This document shows, in pieces, positions 28,723 through 36,913 of a stretch of DNA of 63,761 nucleotides. The translations under genes were made by a program, and so were the position numbers. The stretch spans positions 1 through 63,761 of the forward strand of contig JAISJI010000030.1 of assembly GCA_031261605.1 (NCBI GenBank). Reading direction: 5' to 3'. The notes below the pieces were generated by a model. It made no database searches and was not told where the DNA came from. It saw only the letters and a list, made by a program, of their open reading frames with translations. The stretch's first letter is position 1; each line of letters starts with the position of its first letter. Source of the DNA: Ignavibacteria bacterium (GTDB taxonomy: Bacteria > Bacteroidota > Ignavibacteria > Kapaibacteriales > UBA2268).

Positions 28723-29505
28723 ATGCTAAATAAAGAACAAATACTCAACTATTTCGAAGCAATAAATAGCACCGGCAGCACTCTACTATACTTTGATAAT
28801 GTCCCTGCAAATGCTGAGCCAAAGCCGCATATATCGCTTGCAAAGCCAATTCCACCTCAAATTCTCGCCGAAAAAATAATTGAAAATAAAATTATAAATG
28901 AAGAACCAGAACATATAAAAACTGAATTCAAATCGCCTAACCTACCATATAAAACGCTTGACGAACTCCGCAACGGTATCGCAAATTGCAAGCAGTGCAT
29001 CTTGGGAGCTACTCGCAATAAATTGGTCTTCGGAGAGGGAAATCCAAATGCCGATTTAATGGTAATTGGCGAAGCGCCCGGTGCTGATGAGGATGAACAA
29101 GGAATGCCATTTGTTGGTAGGGCTGGAAAGTTGCTGACCGATATTTTGAAGGCAATAAATTTTGAACGCAGTGATATATATATCGCAAATATTTGTAAAT
29201 GCAGACCGCCGAGTAATCGCAAGCCAATGGCTAATGAAATTACTTGCTGCGAGCCATATTTGCATAAACAAATTGAAATTATCCAGCCAAAAATAATGCT
29301 TGCACTTGGTCTCACTGCTGCCGAGGCACTTTTCCATCAGCAATTTAAGATGGGAGATATTAGAGGTAAGTTCCTTAATTTCAATGGAATACAAACGATG
29401 ATAACATACCATCCCGCAGCATTATTACGTAACCCAAATTGGAAACGACCTGTTTGGGAGGATGTTCAAGAATTACGAAAAATGTATGATGAATTAGTAA
29501 AATAG
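28723..29505 (+). CDS. udg: family 4 uracil-DNA glycosylase
   Basis: A 260-residue protein. After a variable N-terminal 75 residues come the [4Fe-4S] cysteines Cys89 and Cys92 (NCKQC) with two more in ICKCRPPSNR and ITCCEP, the catalytic motif GEAPGADEDEQGMPFVGRAG and the DNA-binding TYHPAALLRNP. This is the iron-sulfur (UDGa) type, which removes uracil from DNA and starts base excision repair. The N-terminal extension is proline-rich, as in many Bacteroidota members. queE follows after 14 bp, probably co-transcribed. Confidence 0.93.
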   Translation: MLNKEQILNYFEAINSTGSTLLYFDNVPANAEPKPHISLAKPIPPQILAEKIIENKIINEEPEHIKTEFKSPNLPYKTLDELRNGIANCKQCILGATRNKLVFGEGNPNADLMVIGEAPGADEDEQGMPFVGRAGKLLTDILKAINFERSDIYIANICKCRPPSNRKPMANEITCCEPYLHKQIEIIQPKIMLALGLTAAEALFHQQFKMGDIRGKFLNFNGIQTMITYHPAALLRNPNWKRPVWEDVQELRKMYDELVK

Positions 29506-29519
29506 GAGCAAAATAATAA

Positions 29520-30185
29520 ATGGAACTCTGCATTAACGAAATTTTTTATTCACTGCAAGGAGAGGGCACAAGAGCAGGCATCCCTTGTGTTTTCATACGC
29601 TTAGCCGGTTGCAATTTATTATGCAAATGGTGCGATACAAAATATGCAATAAATAAATTAAATGGCAAAAATTATTCAGTAGAAAATATAATTAATGAAA
29701 TAAAAAAATATGATTGCAATTTTGTAGAAATTACCGGTGGTGAACCGCTGTTACAGGATGAAATATATGGACTTACTGAAATTTTATTGGCAAATAATTT
29801 CACAGTAGCGATTGAAACAAATGGCTCTATTTTATTGGATAAATTAAATAAAAAAATAATTAAAATAATGGATGTAAAATGTCCCGAATCAGGAATGTCT
29901 GAATACAATAACTATAATAATTTTCAAGAACTTACCGAGCAAGATGAAATAAAATTTGTCATCGCAAGCGAAAATGATTATTATTTTGGATGTAAGGTTA
30001 TAGAAATGAATGAATTATGGAAACGAACGAAGAATTTAATTTTTTCTGCTGTTACGGAATATATTTCTCATAAAAAATTAGCGGAATTAATTTTAAATTC
30101 AAAAAATACCGAGTATAAAAAATATTTACGAATGCAAATCCAACTCCATAAAATTATTTGGGGAGAAGACGCTATCGGTGTGTAA
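29520..30185 (+). CDS. queE: 7-carboxy-7-deazaguanine synthase
   Basis: A 221-residue radical SAM protein with CNLLCKWC (Cys31, 35, 38; CxxxCxxC) for the [4Fe-4S] cluster, SLQGEGTRAGIPCVFIRLAG before it (QueE-specific substrate part) and TGGEPLLQ. It contracts the pterin ring to 7-carboxy-7-deazaguanine, the precursor of queuosine and of deazaguanine DNA modifications. A GGAG lies 10 bp before the ATG. queC, queD and queF are not adjacent; queG lies at 18172. Confidence 0.93.
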   Translation: MELCINEIFYSLQGEGTRAGIPCVFIRLAGCNLLCKWCDTKYAINKLNGKNYSVENIINEIKKYDCNFVEITGGEPLLQDEIYGLTEILLANNFTVAIETNGSILLDKLNKKIIKIMDVKCPESGMSEYNNYNNFQELTEQDEIKFVIASENDYYFGCKVIEMNELWKRTKNLIFSAVTEYISHKKLAELILNSKNTEYKKYLRMQIQLHKIIWGEDAIGV

Positions 30186-30204
30186 GTATATGAAAATACT
30201 AATG

Positions 30205-30930
30205 TTATAATTTGTATCGAATGGAATCGCCGTTATTAATAATTCGCTCATCTCCATTCTCCGAAATCAATATTAATCGCCCATCTTCCAAAAAATTTTT
30301 CAAATAATAATTCTCATTTTTATCCTCTGAAATTATTTTTATCTCCTTATTATTTAAATTTAATTCTACCTTCCATAACTCAAATATTTCATTATAATTC
30401 ATTCCTAACATCTTGATAATATTATCTGTTAGCAATTCTACCAAATCACTCGTATTTATTTCAATTCCAAGCAAAATTAAACTAATTGCATTTTCTGCAA
30501 TTTCATCCGAAAATTCCACCTGCTTATTATTAATTCCAATTCCAATAATTGACGAGCAATTCCCTTGATTTACATTGCTTTCCGAAATAATTCCTGCAAT
30601 TTTTTTTCCATTTGCATACACATCATTCGGATATTTTAATCGAAAATTTGCGCTGTTTTTTTTTATAGAATTAAGTGAATAAAATGCTGCTAATCCACCA
30701 ATAATTTGAAACATATATACAGGAATTTCAATAATTTGATGATTTATTCCAAATGTATAAAATAAATTCTCATTTTTATTTCCGAGCCACTTTTTTTTAT
30801 TTCTACCTCTTCCATTATTTTGAAAATCGGCGGTAACAACAATGCAATCATTCTCCTTCAGCATTTCAAAAGCAGCGTCATTCGTGGAATTTACCTGAGC
30901 GTGATGTTTATATTTTGGTTCTAAATTCAT
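30205..30930 (-). CDS. birA: biotin--[acetyl-CoA-carboxylase] ligase
   Basis: A catalytic-domain-only BirA of 241 residues from the Met at 30930; the frame also allows a start at 30969. Motifs: NSTNDAA near the start, NNGRGRNKKKW (biotinyl-AMP loop, in the usual form GRGRxGRxW), LKYPNDVYANGKKIAGI with the catalytic lysine, and IGIGIN. It activates biotin and attaches it to carboxylase subunits. There is no N-terminal helix-turn-helix, so it is not a repressor. It converges on queE with a 19-bp gap. Confidence 0.88.
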   Translation of the reverse strand: MNLEPKYKHHAQVNSTNDAAFEMLKENDCIVVTADFQNNGRGRNKKKWLGNKNENLFYTFGINHQIIEIPVYMFQIIGGLAAFYSLNSIKKNSANFRLKYPNDVYANGKKIAGIISESNVNQGNCSSIIGIGINNKQVEFSDEIAENAISLILLGIEINTSDLVELLTDNIIKMLGMNYNEIFELWKVELNLNNKEIKIISEDKNENYYLKNFLEDGRLILISENGDERIINNGDSIRYKL

Positions 30931-31026
30931 ATCCTGCAAATTACAATTTTTTCTCCAAATAAACATCATATCTGTAAAATAAAATAAAAAAATGCACCAC
31001 TTTATTATGTATAGAAAAAAAAATAT

Positions 31027-31034
31027 TATATTTG
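31027..31034 (+). promoter_or_regulatory. -7 element of the MFS transporter gene
   Basis: TATATTTG lies 89 bp before the ATG at 31124. The leader between them contains a GC-richer stretch at 31084-31112 (GGGGA, then TTCC) that could fold but matches no riboswitch I know. Confidence 0.55.
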
Positions 31035-31123
31035 CACATAAAAAAACTTCACAATCGTTAGGTAATTAACAAAAAAGACAGAAGTAGGGGATTGCCATTC
31101 CTTTCTTTTGCTGTAGAATAAAA

Positions 31124-32392
31124 ATGCAAAATAATAAAAAAGAAATCCCGATGATTTTTCGTTGGCTCGTGCTTGCTTCTGTTGCTCTTGCGGTCTGCGG
31201 AAATTACTTCATATACGACATAATTCCGATTTCTGGCGAATTACTTGCCGACCAACTCGGCTTCACAGATGCACAAATCGGCACTTTACAATTCTGGTAT
31301 AGCGCTGTAAATGTTGTGCTTGTCCTAATTGGCGGCATCATTATTGACAAAATTGGCACGCGCCGAACGATGCTAATTTTTACAGCAATCTTCGCACTTG
31401 GCGCTGGTATAACCGCATTGAAAGGCGATTTCGTAACAATGGCAGTCGGAAGATTAATTTTTGGTGTCGGTGCTGAAACAATGATAATCGCTGTAAGTGC
31501 TTCAATTACCAAATGGTTTAAGGGCTCTTTCATATCGCTTGCAATGGGACTTGAACTAACTATCGCACGACTAGGCTCATTTACAAGTGAGAACGCTCCA
31601 ACTTGGGGTGCATCTATGTTTGACGATTGGCAAAAGCCATTGATTTTTGCTACATTTGTCGGCGTTTTTTCGCTACTTATGGCTTTTTGCTACTGGATTT
31701 TAGATAAATATGGCGAGCGTAAATATATGAAAGTTGCTAACGTTGTGGAAGAAAAGCAGGACGAAATAAAATTACGGGACATCCTAAGTTTCGATAAGTC
31801 ATTGATATATGTGAGTATTCTCTGCTTAGTTTTTTACTCTGGAATTTTCCCATTCATTACATTTGCTCCAAGATTTTTTATCGCTCACCACGGAGTAACT
31901 TTGGCAAACGCCGGAAAATTAATTAGCATCATAACATTTGCGGCAATGGTATTGACTCCAATACTTGGTGGTTTAATTGATAAAGTCGGGCGTAGAGCGT
32001 CTATGATGGTGCTTGGCTGCATAATGATGATGCCTGTGTATTTGATTATGGCATATACACATTCGGATATAACACTTGGCGGAGAAACTATATCCCTCGT
32101 TATCCCTATGATAATGCTCGGTTTAGCATTTTCATTAGTTCCAAGTGCGATGTGGCCCTGTGTGCCAATTATTGTGCAAGACGGACGAGTTGGAACCGCA
32201 TTCGGATTTATGACAATGCTCCAGAACTTCGGTCTAATGGCGTTCAACTGGATAATCGGACAACTCAACGAATCAACCGGCGGGTATGAAAGTGGTATGT
32301 GGGTATTCACAAGTTTAGGATTTATCGGCGTGGTATTTTCCGCTCTGCTCATCGCAAGAGAACGTGGAATTCATAAACACGGTGTGGAGTAA
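31124..32392 (+). CDS. major facilitator superfamily transporter
   Basis: A 422-residue protein with twelve predicted membrane helices and the MFS loop motif GGIIIDKIGTRRTM between helices 2 and 3, repeated in the second half as GGLIDKVGRRASM. The N-terminal stretch GNYFIYDIIPISGELLADQLG resembles MFSD1-type members, but the substrate is not decided by sequence. It acts in the inner membrane. It is a single-gene unit with its own promoter; the tRNA gene downstream is on the other strand. Confidence 0.85.
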   Translation: MQNNKKEIPMIFRWLVLASVALAVCGNYFIYDIIPISGELLADQLGFTDAQIGTLQFWYSAVNVVLVLIGGIIIDKIGTRRTMLIFTAIFALGAGITALKGDFVTMAVGRLIFGVGAETMIIAVSASITKWFKGSFISLAMGLELTIARLGSFTSENAPTWGASMFDDWQKPLIFATFVGVFSLLMAFCYWILDKYGERKYMKVANVVEEKQDEIKLRDILSFDKSLIYVSILCLVFYSGIFPFITFAPRFFIAHHGVTLANAGKLISIITFAAMVLTPILGGLIDKVGRRASMMVLGCIMMMPVYLIMAYTHSDITLGGETISLVIPMIMLGLAFSLVPSAMWPCVPIIVQDGRVGTAFGFMTMLQNFGLMAFNWIIGQLNESTGGYESGMWVFTSLGFIGVVFSALLIARERGIHKHGVE

Positions 32393-32412
32393 TTCGCTAC
32401 TAATTTCTGCAT

Positions 32413-32443
32413 AAAAAAAACCTTGTAACTAATGGTTACAAGG
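32413..32443 (-). terminator. terminator of the CAT tRNA transcript
   Basis: CCTTGTAAC/GTTACAAGG with a short loop; on the minus strand it is followed by eight T. It lies 27 bp downstream of the minus-strand tRNA. No T-run on the plus strand, so it does not serve the MFS gene. Confidence 0.75.
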
Positions 32444-32469
32444 CAAAATGAAGATAGTTCATAGATAAG

Positions 32470-32543
32470 TGGGCCCGGAGGGACTTGAACCCCCGACCGA
32501 CGGATTATGAGTCCGTTGCTCTAACCAACTGAGCTACAGGCCC
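32470..32543 (-). tRNA. tRNA with CAT anticodon (Met elongator or Ile2)
   Basis: Minus-strand cloverleaf: acceptor GGGCCTG/CGGGCCC (one T-C mismatch position aside), D-stem GCTC/GAGC, anticodon stem ACGGA/TCCGT around the loop CTCATAA, and T-stem GGGGG/CCCTC with loop TTCAAGT. The anticodon is CAT. A paired G1 rules out initiator tRNA. The GGGCCTG acceptor is also that of many tRNA-Ile, so an Ile2 species whose C34 is made lysidine by TilS is possible; tilS is in this window at 36913. Confidence 0.93.
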
Positions 32544-32686
32544 AATTCGGCAATAATTCACTTCAATTAAGTAGAATTATGCGAATCGTTTACAGATTAC
32601 AAAATTAATCTTTTTTTTCTTTTTTTCCAAATACTGAGCATCTTTTTTGAAAAAAACTCTATAGAATTGAAAAAAAATCCGCAGAA

Positions 32687-33013
32687 TTAATCAACTTTGT
32701 TTACTATCGAGGATTTTTCAAAAGTAAATTTCACGGTATCTACCTTTAATACCATTGTCTTATCATTTACTTGCTCAATAGTTCCGTGCATCCCTGATGA
32801 GGTTATTACTTTATCGCCCGGTTTAAGCGCATCTATCATCTTTTGATGTTCTAATTGACGCTTTTTTTGCGGTCTTATCATAAAGAAATAGAAGATTACA
32901 ATTATTGCACCAAACATTATAAGTGTTGGTAACATTGAACCTACGCCTTGTTGTTGTCCATCTTGGGGCGGTGGTGCCATTAATAAAAATGTGCTAAATA
33001 CTGACATTGTCAT
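32687..33013 (-). CDS. yajC: Sec translocase accessory subunit YajC
   Basis: A 108-residue protein with one membrane helix (about 28-46), then RPQKKRQLEHQKMIDALKPGDKVITSSGMHG, the YajC signature. It associates with SecDF in the inner membrane. Met at 33007 is an alternative start. secDF is not adjacent. Promoter element at 33038-33045. Confidence 0.93.
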   Translation of the reverse strand: MTMSVFSTFLLMAPPPQDGQQQGVGSMLPTLIMFGAIIVIFYFFMIRPQKKRQLEHQKMIDALKPGDKVITSSGMHGTIEQVNDKTMVLKVDTVKFTFEKSSIVNKVD

Positions 33014-33037
33014 TCCTTTTTTTGTTAATACAGATTA

Positions 33038-33045
33038 CAAATATA
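33038..33045 (-). promoter_or_regulatory. -7 element of yajC
   Basis: Minus-strand TATATTTG, 24 bp before the yajC start; a full TAnnTTTG match. Confidence 0.6.
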
Positions 33046-33071
33046 ATATTTTTTATCCAATTTATTACAAT

Positions 33072-33854
33072 TTATTTTTCCACATTCCGTAGAACAACCT
33101 TATACGCCACTTCCTGTATCTTTAACAACTCTTCAGAAGTAAGGAAAGCAGGATTGTAAGAAGTGCCAATGGGAGAATGATTCGTTAAATAAGTGTAGAA
33201 AATACAAGCATTTAGATACGAACCCACCTCATTTGGATGCTTATTGTCGGGATAGTAAAGGTCTATATGCTCGCTACTATTGGGAGCAAAGTAAAACCAC
33301 GCCTTTCCACAAGGAACTACGGGCAATGCCATTGCATTACCAAGTAATTCATAGCGGTAAATAAGCATATTCTGCATATCTTCAAAGGTGCAAGTCCATT
33401 TGAATCTACTGCACAACTCCGAATCGCCATATTTACGTGCCCACGTCTCGAACAGCAATATCTGCGTCTCCTCGTTATTGTTATATATCACCGTTGCCAA
33501 AGCATCCGCATACTTCAACGTTTTCCCATAAAATATTGCACTATCCATCACCGGACGCTGGCTTTGCTCTTGCAACACAACATAATCCCAGCAATAACTA
33601 TTTATCTTATCGAGCGTATTCTTATCACCATAATGCTTCTCCAAAGTGTAACTATCAATAGCAGCGAAGTCGGCATAAACCGTATCACCATTCTCCTCCG
33701 CAATATTAACTACCATTTCGGAAAAATTATTCATCTTCGTAAAACTATTACCGATGAACAGAACGCTTATCGGCTTTGCAACCGCTGTTGGAGAAAGGCA
33801 CATAAATGCTATGATTGGGATGATGATAAATCTTGGGAAAAATATTTTGTGCAT
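33072..33854 (-). CDS. secreted DUF4886/SGNH-like hydrolase
   Basis: Start taken at MHKIFFPRFIIIPIIAFMC, a signal peptide ending near AVAKP; an upstream Met at 33899 would overlap the preceding gene by 29 bp. The mature 240 residues begin ISVLFIGNSFTKMNN, the block-I-like GNSFT of the DUF4886 branch of SGNH hydrolases (Ser nucleophile). Later come VVLQEQSQRP and DNKHPNEVGSYL, where NKHPN carries the block-V-like histidine. It is probably an esterase acting outside the cytoplasm; the substrate is unknown. It follows the DUF2851 gene on the same strand. Confidence 0.78.
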   Translation of the reverse strand: MHKIFFPRFIIIPIIAFMCLSPTAVAKPISVLFIGNSFTKMNNFSEMVVNIAEENGDTVYADFAAIDSYTLEKHYGDKNTLDKINSYCWDYVVLQEQSQRPVMDSAIFYGKTLKYADALATVIYNNNEETQILLFETWARKYGDSELCSRFKWTCTFEDMQNMLIYRYELLGNAMALPVVPCGKAWFYFAPNSSEHIDLYYPDNKHPNEVGSYLNACIFYTYLTNHSPIGTSYNPAFLTSEELLKIQEVAYKVVLRNVEK

Positions 33855-33870
33855 AACTTTCGCTTCACTC

Positions 33871-34917
33871 CTATTCTGATATGGATAGGAGATGTTCATT
33901 AAAGTAAGGTGGCTTGTTGAGAGTGTAGTAGGAAATTATGTCCGGAATGGAGTAGTTAATGAGTAGGTCAGCAGGATTTGAATGCTGGCGGTTAGTGTAT
34001 TCTTTGTAGTATTCGAGCATACCTTGCTGCTGCCAAATATATTCTTGAGATATAAGTGGATAATTGCGATATAGAACGCTGTAAGAAGCACGCGTCTTTG
34101 CTGTCCAATACCACAATAGCAAATGTTGCTTTTCCAAAGAAGTTGCAATACAAAACGTGAGTGGAAGAACGGCATTTGTAAGAATCTCTTGTTTAAGATG
34201 GCTACCCAGATGTTTTATTTTTTCTTTTTCTATGAAATCGTCAAACTGCTTTTCTAAATCCTTTGTGGCATAACTGCCGTTGCAAATACCTTTGAATAAT
34301 TTGGAGTTAGAGAAGTTGGTTAGCATTTGGGAGAGTTCGTCTGCTTGGTATCTATGTCGTGTCCGCAAAGTAAAGTAGCGTGTAAGAAAGTTCTCAGTTA
34401 CGCTCCGCAGAGCATCCTCAATGGAATGCGTTTGGAGAAGTGAATATACTTCTGATGTGCGACGAAGCAAGCGGGACATAGCGAATTGCTGGAAGTCATC
34501 GTAAGAGGCAGTATCATAATCGGTATTAACTACCTCTGTCCTAATGTATTTGCTAAGCATTTGCTTGGTAACGACTAATGTCTCAAAGTTAGCATCAAAT
34601 AATTGGTCATCTTCAAAAACGATATGTAATATAACGTTTGAGTATGCTGGATTGGTATGATGGTTATGGGAGAACCAAAGACCGCTGGATTTGTGAAATT
34701 CTATATCGCCGACTCTTAATTCGCTATCGACAACAATGCAAGCGCTGGAAAAATCAGGACCTCCCAAATGGTTATGCTTACCTATTGAGAGTATATTCAC
34801 TGTTTTCCCACTTTGAGTAAGTAATGAAGTATTATTTGCTTCAAAGTAGCGTTTTAAGGCATTTTGCCAAATTAACTCGTGCATTATTTTAGATGCTTGT
34901 TTATTAACTTTCTTCAA
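33871..34917 (-). CDS. DUF2851 family protein
   Basis: A 348-residue cytosolic protein. It begins MKKVNKQASKIMHELIWQN and has GKHNHLGGPDFSSACIVVD followed by GDIEFHKSSGLWFSHNHH; this HxGPDF...GDIEIH block is the hallmark of DUF2851, common in Bacteroidota and Chlorobiota. The D-x(n)-E-x-H pattern resembles a PD-(D/E)XK-like core, so a nuclease-type fold is possible, but no function is known to me. It starts 3 bp after yebC ends. Confidence 0.82.
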   Translation of the reverse strand: MKKVNKQASKIMHELIWQNALKRYFEANNTSLLTQSGKTVNILSIGKHNHLGGPDFSSACIVVDSELRVGDIEFHKSSGLWFSHNHHTNPAYSNVILHIVFEDDQLFDANFETLVVTKQMLSKYIRTEVVNTDYDTASYDDFQQFAMSRLLRRTSEVYSLLQTHSIEDALRSVTENFLTRYFTLRTRHRYQADELSQMLTNFSNSKLFKGICNGSYATKDLEKQFDDFIEKEKIKHLGSHLKQEILTNAVLPLTFCIATSLEKQHLLLWYWTAKTRASYSVLYRNYPLISQEYIWQQQGMLEYYKEYTNRQHSNPADLLINYSIPDIISYYTLNKPPYFNEHLLSISE

Positions 34918-34920
34918 AAA

Positions 34921-35676
34921 TTAATCATTATCTATTTGGTCAGCGATGCTATCATCTATTTCAAAATTATAGAATAGATTTTGCACATCGTCGTGGTCTT
35001 CAAATATATCAATGAATTTAAGTATTTTCTGTGCAGCCGATACATCTGTGATATTAACGGTTTGTTTGGGAATGTATTCCAATTTCGCTTCTGTGATTTC
35101 GTATTTATGCTCATCGAAATACTTATTGACTATGGCGAAATTCTCCATCGGACAGATGACGCGTGAAGTATCTTCGCTGTATTCCAAGTCATCGGCTTCT
35201 GCTTCCAATACTACTTCCATCAACTGGTCTTCGCTCTTACCTTTGGTGCTGATGGTGATGACGCCTTTTCGCTCAAAATTCCAAGCGACAGAGTTTGCTT
35301 CACCGAGATTGCCACCGTGCTTTGTCATCAATGAACGAAATTCGGCAACGGTTCGCTTCTTGTTATCGGTAACGGTTTCGAGGATAACGGCAACACCATT
35401 TGGGGCATATCCTTCATAAGTTATTTCTTCATAATTTACACCTTCTATTTCGCCGGTGCCTTTTTTAACTGCTTTAACAATGTTGTCGTTTGGCATATTC
35501 ACTGCTCTGGCATTTTGCATTGCTAAGCGGAGGCGTGGATTACCGGATGGGTCGCCACCACCTTCTCTAGCAGCGATAGTAATTTCTTTAGATATACGGG
35601 TAAATACTTTGCCGCGTTTTGCGTCAGTTTTACCTTTTTTATGTTTTATATTAGCCCATTTGCTATGTCCTGACAT
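34921..35676 (-). CDS. yebC: YebC/PmpR-family protein
   Basis: A 251-residue protein starting MSGHSKWANIKHKKG, the invariant YebC N-terminus, with AREGGGDPSGNPRLR and NMPNDNI following. Members bind DNA as regulators or assist ribosomes stalled on proline stretches (YebC2). Which role applies here cannot be told. It leads the run yebC-DUF2851-DUF4886. Confidence 0.95.
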   Translation of the reverse strand: MSGHSKWANIKHKKGKTDAKRGKVFTRISKEITIAAREGGGDPSGNPRLRLAMQNARAVNMPNDNIVKAVKKGTGEIEGVNYEEITYEGYAPNGVAVILETVTDNKKRTVAEFRSLMTKHGGNLGEANSVAWNFERKGVITISTKGKSEDQLMEVVLEAEADDLEYSEDTSRVICPMENFAIVNKYFDEHKYEITEAKLEYIPKQTVNITDVSAAQKILKFIDIFEDHDDVQNLFYNFEIDDSIADQIDND

Positions 35677-35857
35677 ATTCTTGCACCTTAAATTATTTAA
35701 TTAACTATAAAAACAACACGCAATATACATTTTTTCACAGAATTAATAACTACATCGCATAAAAAAAATTATTCCACAGCAACATTTCTACACAAAAAAA
35801 ACGCAGGCATAGTGGAGATTGCGGAGGAGATAATAATGGCTAAGACGGGAGAAAAAA
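35677..35857. other. intergenic, yebC upstream region
   Basis: 181 bp between ldcA and yebC, both leftward. It should hold the yebC promoter, but no full TAnnTTTG match was found; the nearest is TATATTGC on the minus strand near 35731. No other structure was seen. Confidence 0.4.
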
Positions 35858-36913
35858 TTAACTTACAACAAGCGATTTATTTTTTATGACGAGCGTTGCA
35901 AATAAGCCGTAGGGAAGGATTAATTGTGATTCTACGTGACCAAACGGAAGGTTGAACACACAAGTAAGATTTGCCTTCTGAGCAATTTGTTCGATGCACT
36001 GAAGAATTGAGAAGCCGTGCGATGGATAAAAACTTTCGCGTTTATCCATATTTTTAATTTTTCCCACTAAAAAACCACGGCACTTGTCAAATTTACCAGC
36101 GATAAGTAGTTGCGTTAGCATTCGGTCTACTTCGTGGGCATTGACAGAGGTATCTTCAAAGAAGAACAAGGCATTTTCGAGGTCGCACTCGTATGGAGTT
36201 CCCATTGTGGTAGAGATGAGAGTGAGATTTCCTCCTTGCAACTTTCCGCTCAGCGTATTATTTCCATTCTGTGCAAGAACTTTCATCTCCGGTAAAGCAT
36301 ATTTTATATCGAACGGCGAGGAAAAGAGGGCATTTTGCAGGGAATTCCTATGAAGTGGAGTTAATTTTGAAACGGCAACAGGTCCGTGATATGTAACAAC
36401 TTTGCTTCTACTTTGGAGAGCAGTATGGAGAGCAGTAATATCGCTGTAACCGATTACAATTTTTGGATTTTTGCGAAAAAGTTCATAATTTAAATCCGGA
36501 AGAATTCGCATAACGCCGTAACCACCACGTCCGCAAACAATGGCTTTAATATTGTCATCGGCGAACATTGTGTTAAGTTCATCGGCTCTAAATTTATCTT
36601 CTGCGGAGAAGAAGCCGAAATTGTTGGACTGATTTTTTATGGTATTGCCAATTAGAATACGACATCCCTGTTCCTTAAAATAATTGACATAAGTGCTTAT
36701 ATTAGCAGAATTCACAGGAGAAGCGGGAGCGGTAAAAGCAACAAGGTCTCCCTTCTGTAGTTTAGGAGGAATGAGCAGAGGAAGTTGGCTATCTGTGCTG
36801 GGATTATCTTGCGGTGTATGTTTTGTGTTTTGTATCAGCGAATCGTCAGCACCGGATTTTAAGGCAAGCGGTGCTGTTCCTAATAGTTCTAAAAAACTCC
36901 TTCGTGATATCAT
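35858..36913 (-). CDS. ldcA: LD-carboxypeptidase (peptidase S66), Tat-type signal
   Basis: A 351-residue S66 protein. The N-terminus MISRRSFLELLGTAPLAL contains a twin-arginine motif (SRRSFL), predicting export by Tat. CGRGGYGVMRILPDLNY and IGYSDITALH carry the nucleophile Ser; FFEDTSVNAHEVDRML has the catalytic Glu region and PFGHVESQLILPYG the His. It trims D-alanine from tetrapeptides during wall recycling or remodelling. Classic LdcA is cytosolic, so an exported form is notable. Its ATG overlaps the tilS stop by one base. Confidence 0.88.
   Translation of the reverse strand: MISRRSFLELLGTAPLALKSGADDSLIQNTKHTPQDNPSTDSQLPLLIPPKLQKGDLVAFTAPASPVNSANISTYVNYFKEQGCRILIGNTIKNQSNNFGFFSAEDKFRADELNTMFADDNIKAIVCGRGGYGVMRILPDLNYELFRKNPKIVIGYSDITALHTALQSRSKVVTYHGPVAVSKLTPLHRNSLQNALFSSPFDIKYALPEMKVLAQNGNNTLSGKLQGGNLTLISTTMGTPYECDLENALFFFEDTSVNAHEVDRMLTQLLIAGKFDKCRGFLVGKIKNMDKRESFYPSHGFSILQCIEQIAQKANLTCVFNLPFGHVESQLILPYGLFATLVIKNKSLVVS

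Noticed and set aside
35836..35889. 17-codon plus-strand frame (MAKTGEKINLQQ...) with a GGAGGAG site before it
   Set aside because: It lies mostly antisense to the end of ldcA and is very short; no promoter is seen. A chance frame is more likely.
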